Origin: an uncultured Spirochaetales bacterium
GTDB lineage: Bacteria > Spirochaetota > Spirochaetia > Sphaerochaetales > Sphaerochaetaceae
Direction: 5' to 3'
DNA length: 64,000 nucleotides
NCBI GenBank assembly: GCA_949285905.1
Contig: CASDZV010000051.1
Span: 1 to 64,000 of the forward strand
How positions within the stretch are numbered: the first letter of the stretch is position 1; each line of letters starts with the position of its first letter. The notes under the pieces were generated by a model. That model was not told the DNA's origin and did not search any database. It saw only the letters and a program-made list of their open reading frames with translations. The position numbers and the translations under genes were made by a program. This document shows, one piece after another, positions 38,460 to 46,635 of this stretch.

Positions 38460-39506
38460 TCAAAGTTCTACACCGCCCCACATCTGGCCGATATACTTGC
38501 GGATGATGAATGTGAATACGAGGGCAGGGATAACCAGCACGATACTGCCAGCTGCAGCATACTGTATGCCGCTTGATGTTGAGCCGATGGCATTGTAGAC
38601 AACAAGAGACAGTGTCTGGTTCTCATTGGTCAGTATGAGTGCTGAGATTGTGTCATTCCAGGCTGTCAGGAAGCTGTACATCGAACTTGCAGCCAGCGCA
38701 GGGAATGCAAGCGGAAGTGTTATTTTCATGAATGTCTGGATACGGTTTGCGCCGAATACAAGGGAAGCCTCTTCCAGTTCCTTGTTGATTCCTACAAAGA
38801 TGCTGGATGTGATCCACGCTGTCAGTGCGATGTTCGGTATGGAATATATGATAGCCAGGGATATGAGAGTGTCATAAAGCCCGAGGCGGATCATGATCAC
38901 AGCCATAGGAACACTGATGCCGACAGTAGGGAACATTCTTACAACGAGCAGCGCGACATTAAGCTGTTCTCTCCCTTTGAAGCGGTAGCGTGCAATGGCG
39001 TAGCCTGCCATGCTGCCGAAACAGAGCGATATGAGTATCGTGTATACTGAAACAATGATACTGTTTTTCAGTCCGCTTGCCGCATTCGGGACAATCTTGA
39101 AGAACTGAATGAAGTTGTTGAACGGACGCTTTGAGTATGTGAATTCCATCGGCCCGTTCTCTCTGGTCACGGCCCATTCATCCAGCAGTTCATCCCCATC
39201 TATTGCAACACCGTATTGCAGAAGGAAGTGGTTTTCCATTCTGTTTGCATTCGATGATGTGATGACAGATTCCCATCCATCCCCTCTGCCATAGTCGTAG
39301 AAGAGCTCATAACTGCCTTTTTCATGAGGAACGATGCGGACTGTCACTGAACCGGAGGCAAAGAGGTTTTTCGGGAATTGTGACATCTCAACAGAGTTCG
39401 AGAACGAGACTGAGATGAAGAAAAGCATTGGAATTGCAACAGCAAGTGCCATAGTTGCAAGTACCAGTGCTATGAGTGTCTTCTGTACTGCACTGTATTT
39501 ATCCAT
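38460..39506 (-). CDS. ABC sugar permease, MalG type, with extra extracytoplasmic insert
   Basis: Membrane subunit of 348 residues, about 70 longer than usual for MalG-type permeases (the paralogue at 14243 has 288). The extra length lies between the first transmembrane helix (about 9-33) and the second: residues ~48-118 are hydrophilic and beta-like (Y-E-L-F-Y-D-Y-G-R-G-D-G), and this loop should face the periplasm. The remaining five helices and the EAA loop (L-E-E-A-S-L-V-F-G) are normal. It overlaps the partner permease by 8 bp. A role of the insert in docking the binding protein or substrate is inference. Confidence 0.9.
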   Translation of the reverse strand: MDKYSAVQKTLIALVLATMALAVAIPMLFFISVSFSNSVEMSQFPKNLFASGSVTVRIVPHEKGSYELFYDYGRGDGWESVITSSNANRMENHFLLQYGVAIDGDELLDEWAVTRENGPMEFTYSKRPFNNFIQFFKIVPNAASGLKNSIIVSVYTILISLCFGSMAGYAIARYRFKGREQLNVALLVVRMFPTVGISVPMAVIMIRLGLYDTLISLAIIYSIPNIALTAWITSSIFVGINKELEEASLVFGANRIQTFMKITLPLAFPALAASSMYSFLTAWNDTISALILTNENQTLSLVVYNAIGSTSSGIQYAAAGSIVLVIPALVFTFIIRKYIGQMWGGVEL

Positions 39507-40377
39507 TTGCTTTCTTTCCCCTTCCTGAAATTCTGAGATAGAAAATCGTTGCTATAAGAACGATGACTGTTGTTGTGAATGAGTAGGTATATGCCAGCTT
39601 GGTTGATGTATCAACGCCGGGAATAACCTCTGTATAGAAGGCGACACGCTCGACAAGGAACGGTACTTTCGAATAACCGAGAACCATTACAGATATTGAC
39701 CAGACCTGTATTGCCGCAATCATTCTTGTGATGATTGAAGTCGTTATTGATGGCTTGAGGGCAGGGAGTGTTATATCTTTGAATGTCTGCCACTTATTCG
39801 CGCCAAAGAGATATGCGGCTTCTTTCTGGTCCCTCTGTATCTGCTGTAATCCGGCAAGAAGGATGATCATGACAGATGGTGTCACTGTCCAGGCATCAAT
39901 TAAAACAACCATGATGACGGCTCTGATTCCCTCAATGTTCATGAACATGATTCTCTCATCTGTGAAGCCGAGGGATATAAGCATTGAATTGATCCATCCA
40001 TCGCTTAGGAGTCCAGTCTTCCAGAGAATAGCTACTGCAGTCGGTGTGATTGCCATAGGTATCATCGATACGAATGTAAGCAGCTTTGATCCAGGGAATT
40101 TTATATTAAGAAGCACTGCAAGAAGCAATGCAACAAGATATTCAATTACAACGGATACGATGGTGAATACAGCTGTATTGATCATCGCTTCTGCAAACAA
40201 ATCGCTTTCACCCATCAAGCGGAAGTTTGCAGTCAGTGAAAAGGACCCATCTGCGGCAGTAAATACCTCTTTTATGCTTGTAAGGACCGGCGTAAGCCAG
40301 AAAAGAGCATAGAAAATGAATACAGGTGCCAGCAGAAGGTATGGAGCAGCAGCGTTGCTGATTCTTGCTTTCTGCAT
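39499..40377 (-). CDS. ABC sugar permease, MalF type
   Basis: Partner membrane subunit, 292 residues, six predicted transmembrane helices and an EAA-type loop (K-E-A-A-Y-L-F-G-A-N-K-W). It lies 65 bp after the binding-protein gene, separated by a strong hairpin, and overlaps the MalG-type permease by 8 bp. The ATG follows AAGGAGA. Substrate is unknown. Confidence 0.92.
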   Translation of the reverse strand: MQKARISNAAAPYLLLAPVFIFYALFWLTPVLTSIKEVFTAADGSFSLTANFRLMGESDLFAEAMINTAVFTIVSVVIEYLVALLLAVLLNIKFPGSKLLTFVSMIPMAITPTAVAILWKTGLLSDGWINSMLISLGFTDERIMFMNIEGIRAVIMVVLIDAWTVTPSVMIILLAGLQQIQRDQKEAAYLFGANKWQTFKDITLPALKPSITTSIITRMIAAIQVWSISVMVLGYSKVPFLVERVAFYTEVIPGVDTSTKLAYTYSFTTTVIVLIATIFYLRISGRGKKANG

Positions 40378-40408
40378 TATTTTCTCCTTTTGTTTTTAAT
40401 GGTTGGCA

Positions 40409-40434
40409 ATCCAGGAGGGAAGCCCCTCCTGGAT
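40409..40434 (-). terminator. intercistronic hairpin after binding-protein gene
   Basis: Perfect 11-bp stem ATCCAGGAGGG/CCCTCCTGGAT with a 4-base loop, nine bases after the binding-protein stop and before the first permease. No uridine tract of note follows on the minus strand. The same position of a hairpin in the other importer operon (13266-13284) suggests a shared way of making more binding protein than permease. Confidence 0.7.
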
Positions 40435-40442
40435 CATGAGAA

Positions 40443-41705
40443 TTACAGGTGCAGTGATTCGAGTGTTGCCTGGCAGTTGTCCAGGAAATCCTGTGCAGGT
40501 ACTTCTCCAGTTGCAAGTATTTCATTGAAGATGTCGTGGTAGAGAAGCTTGACAGCATTCCAGTCAGAGTAATCTGTAGATGGAACACCAGCTACAATCG
40601 CTGTCTGGAGAATGTTGTTTCCAGCTCTCATCAGAACATCCTCATCTGTCATGATGTCGCCGACTTCAAGAATCGGGCTGAGTGCAGCGCCATTGTTAAT
40701 ACATACATCGTAGTTGACTTCAGGGCGTGTGATATAGTTGATGAACTCCTCTGCTTCTTCTGTGTTCGGAGCGCCTGCCACAATACCATAGCACCATGCG
40801 CCTGATGTGCTTCCTGCGCCTGTGTCTCCATGAGGAGCTGCACCGATGACGAAGCTGTTTGGAGCTGCGTTATATGTCTGACCGGCTGGTGTCATGTGTG
40901 AGAACGCAAGCCATACCTCACCAGCATTCATTGGATCTGTAACAGCTGAATACTGGTCTTCCTGTGCATAGAGAGCATCCGCTGCTGCCATCTTGGCGAT
41001 AACATTCCAGGCTTCCTTTGCACTCTCTGTATTCATCTCAGGGAATACGCCACCATATGCAAGGACCATACCGCCCATCTGGTAGAGCAGCTGGCTTCCT
41101 GTCTGGGATGCAGGGAACATTGTCTTGCCTTCTCCTGTTCCTTCCTTTATCGCAATTGCCCAGTCAGCATACTCTTCCCAGCTGAGGCCGTTTACGACAT
41201 CTTCCTCTGTCAGACCTTCTGGCAGATAATCAAGAGCGTGGACGTTTGCAATGAGAACGTAGACATCAAAAGCATTTGGAACGAAATATCTGACACCGTC
41301 TTTGTTTGTTGTCTGGTCGAACATTGTTGTGTATGTTGATCCGGAATTATCAATGATAGCTGTGATATCCTGCATCCAGCCACCATTGACGTATGGAGCC
41401 ATATTCGCCGTATCAACGTATGCGACATCATAAGTGATGTTTCCTGTGCTCTGCTGTGTTTCCATCAGTGTGATGGCATCTGCCTGTGTCACGAAGTTCA
41501 CATTCACCTTGATTCCAGTCTCTTCCTCGAAGTCCGGATAGAACGTGTTCAGAAGATACTCTCTTTCCTGAATCTGCGGTGTTCCAGAGTACAGAACATT
41601 CAGTTCTCTCGAGTCTCCGCTCTCACCTGAACCGCCAGCAAAAAGCGCAGAAGCGGCAAGCAGGCACAGACAAAGTACAGCAATTGTTTTTGCTACCTTT
41701 TTCAT
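40443..41705 (-). CDS. ABC transporter sugar-binding protein (family 1)
   Basis: Periplasmic binding protein of 420 residues. A signal peptide ends A-L-F-A, followed by G-G-S-G-E-S; there is no lipobox cysteine, as in the other importer's binding protein. The fold region (two alpha/beta lobes) fits the extracellular sugar-binding family 1. The gene follows lacI by 18 bp, with GGAGAC as ribosome-binding site, and it is the second gene of the operon. The ligand is presumably the glycan that the downstream glycosidases and phosphorylase process. Confidence 0.92.
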   Translation of the reverse strand: MKKVAKTIAVLCLCLLAASALFAGGSGESGDSRELNVLYSGTPQIQEREYLLNTFYPDFEEETGIKVNVNFVTQADAITLMETQQSTGNITYDVAYVDTANMAPYVNGGWMQDITAIIDNSGSTYTTMFDQTTNKDGVRYFVPNAFDVYVLIANVHALDYLPEGLTEEDVVNGLSWEEYADWAIAIKEGTGEGKTMFPASQTGSQLLYQMGGMVLAYGGVFPEMNTESAKEAWNVIAKMAAADALYAQEDQYSAVTDPMNAGEVWLAFSHMTPAGQTYNAAPNSFVIGAAPHGDTGAGSTSGAWCYGIVAGAPNTEEAEEFINYITRPEVNYDVCINNGAALSPILEVGDIMTDEDVLMRAGNNILQTAIVAGVPSTDYSDWNAVKLLYHDIFNEILATGEVPAQDFLDNCQATLESLHL

Positions 41706-41723
41706 AATTGTCTCCTTTTTCTC

Positions 41724-42698
41724 TTATCTGAGGGAATTTCTTATTACCAGTTTTGGTGTAATGCTTATTTCATCTTGCGAATAATCCTTGTCAGGATGCT
41801 CAATGCGCTGTATGACGTAATCGACCGCCATCGACACTTCTGAATCAATGAACTGTGTCACGCTTGTGATGCCCATCAGCTCCGCAATTGGGAGGTTGTC
41901 AAAACCCATGATCCCGATATCCTGTCCTACACAGATGTTGTGCTCCATCATGTACCTGACACCGCCGGCTGCCATGGCATCGCATGAGAAGAATATGGCA
42001 TCGGGAGTCTCTGGAAGACTCATCAGTTTCTCTGTGGCCTTGTAACCACCTTCTGCGGAGAGCGTGGAAGTCACTCTATATTCATCGGGAATGCTTATCA
42101 CGGATGTGAATCCGTCATAACGTTCCCTGATATGCTCATCACAAGGTTCCCATGCAACAAATGCAATTTTCTTGTATCCGCGCTGTACAATATAGGCTGC
42201 GGCATCTTTTCCGCCCTTGAAGTTGTTTGTGAGGATGCATTGTTCCCCAGGGCATTGGGAATGAACGAGAACGACAGGCAGTCCGATGCTGCTGAAGAAC
42301 TCACTTCCCGTCTGGGAGAGTGTTGAGCTTGAGATGATGAGCGCGTCAATTTTCCTCAAGGCATCCGGATGTTTCTCCATGAAGTATTCATAGACATCTC
42401 TTCTGCTTTTCAGATTAAAGAGCATGAGATTGTATTTTGTATCTGCAATCTTCTTCTCAAGTGCAGAGATCAGCTCAGCTGTGAACAGTGACGATGGATC
42501 CGAGAATGTAAGTCCGATTGTGTTTGTATGTGTCCTGTTCTGCTTTGACAGCTTCAGATTGTTCTTTCTCAGATAGTTGAAGACAGCAGATCTTGTTGAT
42601 TCTTTCACCAGTTCAGGATGGTTCAAGACCCTTGATATCGTACTGGGGCTTATGCCGATGTCCCGGGATATTGTTCTGAATGAATCTGCCTTCCTCAT
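41724..42698 (-). CDS. LacI-family transcription regulator
   Basis: Repressor of 324 residues. The N-terminal helix-turn-helix reads I-S-R-D-I-G-I-S-P-S-T-I-S-R-V-L, followed by the hinge helix and a periplasmic-binding-protein-like sensor domain. It heads the sugar operon and is likely autoregulated: two palindromic sites lie in the 282-bp gap upstream. TAGAAT ends seven bases before the ATG, with a perfect TTGACA upstream, so transcription should start at or next to the start codon. The inducer is probably the imported sugar. Confidence 0.94.
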   Translation of the reverse strand: MRKADSFRTISRDIGISPSTISRVLNHPELVKESTRSAVFNYLRKNNLKLSKQNRTHTNTIGLTFSDPSSLFTAELISALEKKIADTKYNLMLFNLKSRRDVYEYFMEKHPDALRKIDALIISSSTLSQTGSEFFSSIGLPVVLVHSQCPGEQCILTNNFKGGKDAAAYIVQRGYKKIAFVAWEPCDEHIRERYDGFTSVISIPDEYRVTSTLSAEGGYKATEKLMSLPETPDAIFFSCDAMAAGGVRYMMEHNICVGQDIGIMGFDNLPIAELMGITSVTQFIDSEVSMAVDYVIQRIEHPDKDYSQDEISITPKLVIRNSLR

Positions 42699-42733
42699 AG
42701 CTTAAATTCTACTACGTATTTCCTTGCTGTCAA
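42699..42733 (-). promoter_or_regulatory. lacI-operon promoter, near-leaderless
   Basis: On the minus strand TTGACA (42733-42728), 16-base spacer, TAGAAT (42711-42706), seven bases, ATG at 42698. No Shine-Dalgarno sequence is present. Confidence 0.7.
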
Positions 42734-42754
42734 ACAAAATATTTCATAAATTCA

Positions 42755-42837
42755 ATGAAACGTTTATGTAGTTTTAATAAAATGAATTAGTATTTAGATG
42801 CAATGATGTAAATCAATATTCAATGAAACTGTTTCAT
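42755..42837. promoter_or_regulatory. two palindromic candidate LacI-family operators
   Basis: Site 1: ATGAAACGTTTATG (42755-42768), an imperfect palindrome with the central CG usual for LacI-family sites. Site 2: ATGAAACTGTTTCAT (42823-42837), a perfect 7+1+7 palindrome. They share ATGAAAC and are 68 bases apart (six to seven helical turns), upstream of the lacI -35. Looping by a tetramer or autoregulation is possible. Confidence 0.55.
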
Positions 42838-42919
42838 AAAAATGATGAATATAATGCATCGATTTTCAGCTGTTGTTTCAGTCAGATCATGAGCTTTGAT
42901 AACGCTTGGCATACAGATT

Positions 42920-42962
42920 GCCGTCAACTACCGCCGCCCTGAAAGACGGCAGCTTCCTTGCT
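42920..42962 (+). mobile_element. probable scar of an IS200/IS605-type right end
   Basis: GTCAACTACC (42923-42932) is followed by a GC-rich hairpin region (C-C-G-C-C-G-C-C-C-T-G-A-A-A-G-A-C-G-G-C, 42931-42950) and AGCTTCCTTG. This order resembles the 3' end of IS605/TnpB elements, where the terminal hairpin also forms the end of the guide RNA. GCCGTC (42920-42925) and GACGGC (42945-42950) are perfect complements. No tnpA or tnpB remains nearby. The rest of the 282-bp rpoN-lacI gap is AT-rich and carries only the operators and promoter listed. Confidence 0.4.
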
Positions 42963-42980
42963 TGTTTAATTGCCTGAATC

Positions 42981-44360
42981 CTATTTTGCTCTCTCAAACG
43001 ATGAGTCTATATCCATCTCTTTGCGGTATTTGCTGACAGTCCTCCGTGCAATCTTGATGCCGCGCTCTGCAAGCTTGTCACTGATCTTCTGGTCTGACAG
43101 CGCTTTACCAGATGAGTTTTCCCGGATGATCTCTCCGATGATTTCCTTAACAGCGTTCTTTGAATAGTTTTCGTTCCCGTCGGATTCGACTTTGTTCGAG
43201 AAGAGCGAGCGGATAGGGTAGATGCCGTAATCTGTATCGATATATTTCGAGGAGGCAATGCGGCTGACTGTGGCTTCATGCACACCGATTTCATCAGCGA
43301 CATCCTGCATTGTCAGGCCTTTGAGATATTTAGGACCATTGAGGAAGAATTCACGCTGCTTGTCCATCAGAACAGCCCCTGTCTTTTCTAGTGTGTTCGC
43401 CCGCAGTTCAAGCTGATTGATCAGTGCGGATGCAGAACTGAGTTTGTCTTTGATGAATTTCTCCGTCTCCTTGCCCTCTCTGGATTTGTCATTCCTGTAT
43501 TCTTCTGCCATATCTGTGTATGACTGATCAATTTCCACAAGGGGGAGAGCATTCTTGTTGAGCTGCATTCTGAGCATGCCGTTTTCATCTTTCTTTATTG
43601 ACAGCTCCGGGATGATGTACTGATCATAGTCACTGCCATAGCGACGGCCGGGAAATGGTGTAAGTGTCTTCAGAAAAGCATAGAGAGCCTCGATTTCCTC
43701 TTTATCTGTTCTGAGTTCTTTTGCAACCTGGTCTGTCTTGCCAGCTTTCATCTTCTCAAGCTCATTATTGACAAGAGCACTGAAAAGCTTGAGCTCATCT
43801 CCTTTCATGCCCTTTGCTTCTGCTTGTATGATAAGGCTTTCCCGCCAGTCCCTGGCGCCGACGCCATCTGGTTCCATGCTCTGTATTGTCTTTACAGCTT
43901 CGCTTACATATGGCCTTTCTTCTTCTTTTACAAGCAGTTCTGGCGCGAGCGGGAAAAAACCATTCTTGTCGAGAGCTGTGATCAGTGTTTCTGCCGTTTT
44001 CCTCGCTGGCTCAGATATGTTGTTGGTCATTCCCAGTTCAGCAAGCAGATGCTGCTGCAGCGTCTCCCTGCTTCTGACCATCCCTTCCATCCAGTTTGTG
44101 TCTTCCTTGTCATTGCCGAGGATGGGTGCATCGTCAGAATAGTATTCCCTCCGGTCCGTTCTTGTGCGGTATTCACTGGCAATCTCATCATAGGAAGCGG
44201 TCCTGTCTTTAATGATCAAGGCAGGATTTGTTTCGGCCTCTTTCCTGATTTTTTCTCTCAGCTCCTCTGTGGAAAGCGAGAGAGTCTCCATTGTCTGCAA
44301 GAGCTGTGTGCTTATTCTCAGCTCCTGTTTGAGCGACAGGTCAAGGCCCTGGGAAATCAT
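42981..44360 (-). CDS. rpoN: RNA polymerase sigma-54 factor
   Basis: Alternative sigma factor of 459 residues for -24/-12 promoters activated by AAA+ enhancer-binding proteins. Region I at the N-terminus is glutamine/leucine-rich (L-K-Q-E-L-R-I-S-T-Q-L-L-Q). The core-binding domain follows, then a helix-turn-helix, and the RpoN box A-R-R-T-V-S-K-Y-R near the C-terminus is nearly canonical. It is the last gene of the ymdB-rseC-lptC-lptA-lptB-rpoN unit and overlaps lptB by 4 bp, the same lptB-rpoN order as in many proteobacteria. No convincing sigma-54 promoter or enhancer-binding protein was found in the window. Confidence 0.95.
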   Translation of the reverse strand: MISQGLDLSLKQELRISTQLLQTMETLSLSTEELREKIRKEAETNPALIIKDRTASYDEIASEYRTRTDRREYYSDDAPILGNDKEDTNWMEGMVRSRETLQQHLLAELGMTNNISEPARKTAETLITALDKNGFFPLAPELLVKEEERPYVSEAVKTIQSMEPDGVGARDWRESLIIQAEAKGMKGDELKLFSALVNNELEKMKAGKTDQVAKELRTDKEEIEALYAFLKTLTPFPGRRYGSDYDQYIIPELSIKKDENGMLRMQLNKNALPLVEIDQSYTDMAEEYRNDKSREGKETEKFIKDKLSSASALINQLELRANTLEKTGAVLMDKQREFFLNGPKYLKGLTMQDVADEIGVHEATVSRIASSKYIDTDYGIYPIRSLFSNKVESDGNENYSKNAVKEIIGEIIRENSSGKALSDQKISDKLAERGIKIARRTVSKYRKEMDIDSSFERAK

Positions 44361-45091
44361 TCGCTCTCCTTATCGAAATCCTTGCCGAAGTAGATTTCCT
44401 TGGCTTCTTCGTTGTGGAGAAGCTCCTCTCTCGTTCCAGAAACGAGTATCTCGCCATCAGAGATTATATGTGCGGTTGTTGTGATTTCAAGTGTATCACG
44501 TACATTGTGATCGGTGATGAGGATGCCGATTCCTGACGCTGCGAGCGTTCTGATTATCTGTTTGATCTCATAGACAGCTTTCGGATCGATTCCTGCAAAT
44601 GGCTCGTCGAGAAGAAGAAACTTCGGAGATGTCGCAAGCGATCTTGCAATCTCGGTACGCCTTCTCTCTCCGCCAGAGAGAGTATAGCCATATTGCCTTC
44701 GGACTTTTTCAAGCCCGAAATCATAGATAAGTTTCTCATGCAGGTTCCTGCGCTCTGTTTTTGTCATGTCCTTCTGTGTCTGGAGCACGAGGTTGATGTT
44801 GTCATCGACAGTGAGTTTGCGGAAGATGGAGGCTTCCTGCGGGAGGTATGCAAGTCCAAGTCTTGAGCGCTTATGCATTGGCAGTCTTGTGATGTTCTGT
44901 CCATCGATGATGACTTCTCCTCCATCTGCTTTGATGAAGCCTACGATCATATAGAATGAAGTCGTCTTTCCTGCACCATTGGGGCCAAGAAGCCCTGTGA
45001 TATCCCCAGAGGACATTGAGAACGACACGTTTTTCACGACATGCTTCCTGCCATAGAACTTGGAGAGATGATTGACAATGAGCTCAGCCAT
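44357..45091 (-). CDS. lptB: LPS export ABC ATPase
   Basis: ATPase of 244 residues that powers the LptB2FG extractor of the lipopolysaccharide transport bridge. Walker A is G-P-N-G-A-G-K-T-T, the signature L-S-G-G-E-R-R-R-T, and Walker B L-L-L-D-E-P-F-A-G-I-D-P. The Q-loop region and T-D-H-N-V-R switch are as in LptB. It overlaps lptA (8 bp) and rpoN (4 bp). LptF, LptG and LptD are not in the window. Confidence 0.95.
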   Translation of the reverse strand: MAELIVNHLSKFYGRKHVVKNVSFSMSSGDITGLLGPNGAGKTTSFYMIVGFIKADGGEVIIDGQNITRLPMHKRSRLGLAYLPQEASIFRKLTVDDNINLVLQTQKDMTKTERRNLHEKLIYDFGLEKVRRQYGYTLSGGERRRTEIARSLATSPKFLLLDEPFAGIDPKAVYEIKQIIRTLAASGIGILITDHNVRDTLEITTTAHIISDGEILVSGTREELLHNEEAKEIYFGKDFDKESE

Positions 45092-45710
45092 TAATCGTAC
45101 CCCTTATCCTGCCATCGAGTGAGATGCTGTCTGTATCCAGGTCCACACTGATGACCTCTGCTGCGTAGCTGTCGCCATCCCAATCAACGGAGGCCGCACC
45201 TCTCAGCTGCAGTATATTCTCCCCACGTGAGAAGATGACACTCTCAGCGTGGCAGCGCATGATGCCGCTGTCTTCTGTGTTCTTGAGAAGTGTCACATCC
45301 TTGTCCAGCTGCAGTTTCTCATCATCGAGAAGATATTCAAGAGAAGCACCGGTCGCGCTTACTTCGTTTTCCGTGTCGTCGATTTCATACCATGAGGAGA
45401 TGAGAATGCGCTCCTCACTCCTGTCATACCATATGGCTGATGTGCGGATAGCAATTCCCCTGGATTCGTCTGTGACTGAGGCTTTGCCGGTGCAGCTTAC
45501 ATACCTCCAGTCGTTTCCGGAGAGTGTTATGGTGTCTGCTGTGATAGTCATCGTGTCAACCTTTACAGTCGCGCCATCGGAAAGCACGACGCTTTCCCTG
45601 CCGTCCCGGAGCACTACGGAACTTGTGCCTCCTGAGAATGTGATGTTATCTGCAAAGAGAAGGGAAGCCTGGCAAAGCAGTATCATGAGGAGGACTGTCA
45701 ATTTTCTCAT
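45084..45710 (-). CDS. lptA: LptA/OstA-like periplasmic protein
   Basis: A 208-residue exported protein with a signal peptide (M-R-K-L-T-V-L-L-M-I-L-L...L-L-F-A), followed by alternating beta strands typical of the OstA/LptA fold that forms the periplasmic lipid-carrying bridge. Similarity is mainly in pattern, and the position between lptC and lptB supports the call. It overlaps lptC by ATGA. Whether this organism has true LPS or another outer-membrane glycolipid is not shown. Confidence 0.82.
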   Translation of the reverse strand: MRKLTVLLMILLCQASLLFADNITFSGGTSSVVLRDGRESVVLSDGATVKVDTMTITADTITLSGNDWRYVSCTGKASVTDESRGIAIRTSAIWYDRSEERILISSWYEIDDTENEVSATGASLEYLLDDEKLQLDKDVTLLKNTEDSGIMRCHAESVIFSRGENILQLRGAASVDWDGDSYAAEVISVDLDTDSISLDGRIRGTING

Positions 45711-46231
45711 AGGTCAAAAACCCCTTCTTTAATGGCCGAGAAGGAATATGCTTCCTCTCTGAGATCTCCTCTGAATCCGATTCCTGCAAAAGTGCCATCT
45801 TCAGAGCTGACACGCACTTCTCCTTCTGCTTCAATCTCCTCATTCTCGCTGTCGAATGTGAGATCCTCGGCTTCTATCATCATATCACCATCTGTTGCCC
45901 TGAGGCGGACGTTGCCTGTAAGGTGCATTACTTTGGAATCTGTGTCGATTTCCCCATAAGAGGCAGATCCCTCAACAGATGGATTATTATCCTCATCATA
46001 AGATATGAAAGAAATATTCTCTACTATCGCAAGGTTGTCTTTTGAATAAAGCGTCATTCTTGTGCTTTCAATATATACAGGACGCTGCCCGCTCTGTCCA
46101 AGCGTATATGAAGAATTCTCCAGGATGATATCTGGAAGTGTTGCCTTGGTGTGTTCTCCATCATCCTCTGAGATGAAGGAACACGATGACAGAACGACGG
46201 CAATAAGCACCAGAATGACCATCTTCCTCAT
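45707..46231 (-). CDS. lptC: LptC-like protein, predicted lipoprotein
   Basis: A 174-residue member of the LptC family, which normally receives lipid from LptFG and hands it to LptA. Instead of the usual N-terminal transmembrane helix, it has a lipoprotein signal peptide with lipobox V-L-S-S-C at residue ~17, so it would be lipid-anchored. The remainder (I-E-S-T-R-M-T-L-Y and the strand-rich G-N-V-R-L-R-A-T-D-G segment) fits the OstA-like fold. It overlaps rseC and lptA by 4 bp each. Confidence 0.82.
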   Translation of the reverse strand: MRKMVILVLIAVVLSSCSFISEDDGEHTKATLPDIILENSSYTLGQSGQRPVYIESTRMTLYSKDNLAIVENISFISYDEDNNPSVEGSASYGEIDTDSKVMHLTGNVRLRATDGDMMIEAEDLTFDSENEEIEAEGEVRVSSEDGTFAGIGFRGDLREEAYSFSAIKEGVFDL

Positions 46232-46635
46232 TCTGTTCCGTCCTTTCTGGCAATGATGACAGGTGTGTATTTCCTGCGTCTTATGTGAAAAAAGATCGCA
46301 GATATTATAAATCCAAGTGCAACGCCGGAGAGCGATGTAAGCAGTCTTATGCCTTCGCTTTCTGAGAGCAGGGCGCCAATGCCATAGCCCGGCAGAAACA
46401 TCAGAAGAGGCAGCCCCAGACTCATGAAGACTGTGAAGAGCGTCTTTCCAGAAGGCATGTCGATGACCGCCTGGTCTCCTTTTTCAAGGGGGATGTTGTC
46501 AGGGTTGAGAACATCGAAAGAGGCCTTCTTTGACGTGCAGAAGAACGATCCCTTACAGCTTTCACAGAGGGATTTATCGCATCCTGCTATCAAACGATTG
46601 CCTTTCTTGTCTTCTATAGTGACTGTCTGCTTCAT
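46228..46635 (-). CDS. rseC: SoxR-reducing system / RseC-family membrane protein
   Basis: A 135-residue protein with the RseC/MucC pattern: an N-terminal cytoplasmic part with C-E-S-C and a later F-F-C (C-x7-C-x2-C-x5-C spacing), then two transmembrane helices (about 62-82 and 92-114) and a basic tail. In enterobacteria RseC links to SoxR reduction and to sigma-E control; in spirochaetes its role is unknown. No Rnf or sox genes are beside it. It is inside the ymdB-lpt-rpoN unit, overlapping both neighbours. Confidence 0.82.
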   Translation of the reverse strand: MKQTVTIEDKKGNRLIAGCDKSLCESCKGSFFCTSKKASFDVLNPDNIPLEKGDQAVIDMPSGKTLFTVFMSLGLPLLMFLPGYGIGALLSESEGIRLLTSLSGVALGFIISAIFFHIRRRKYTPVIIARKDGTE

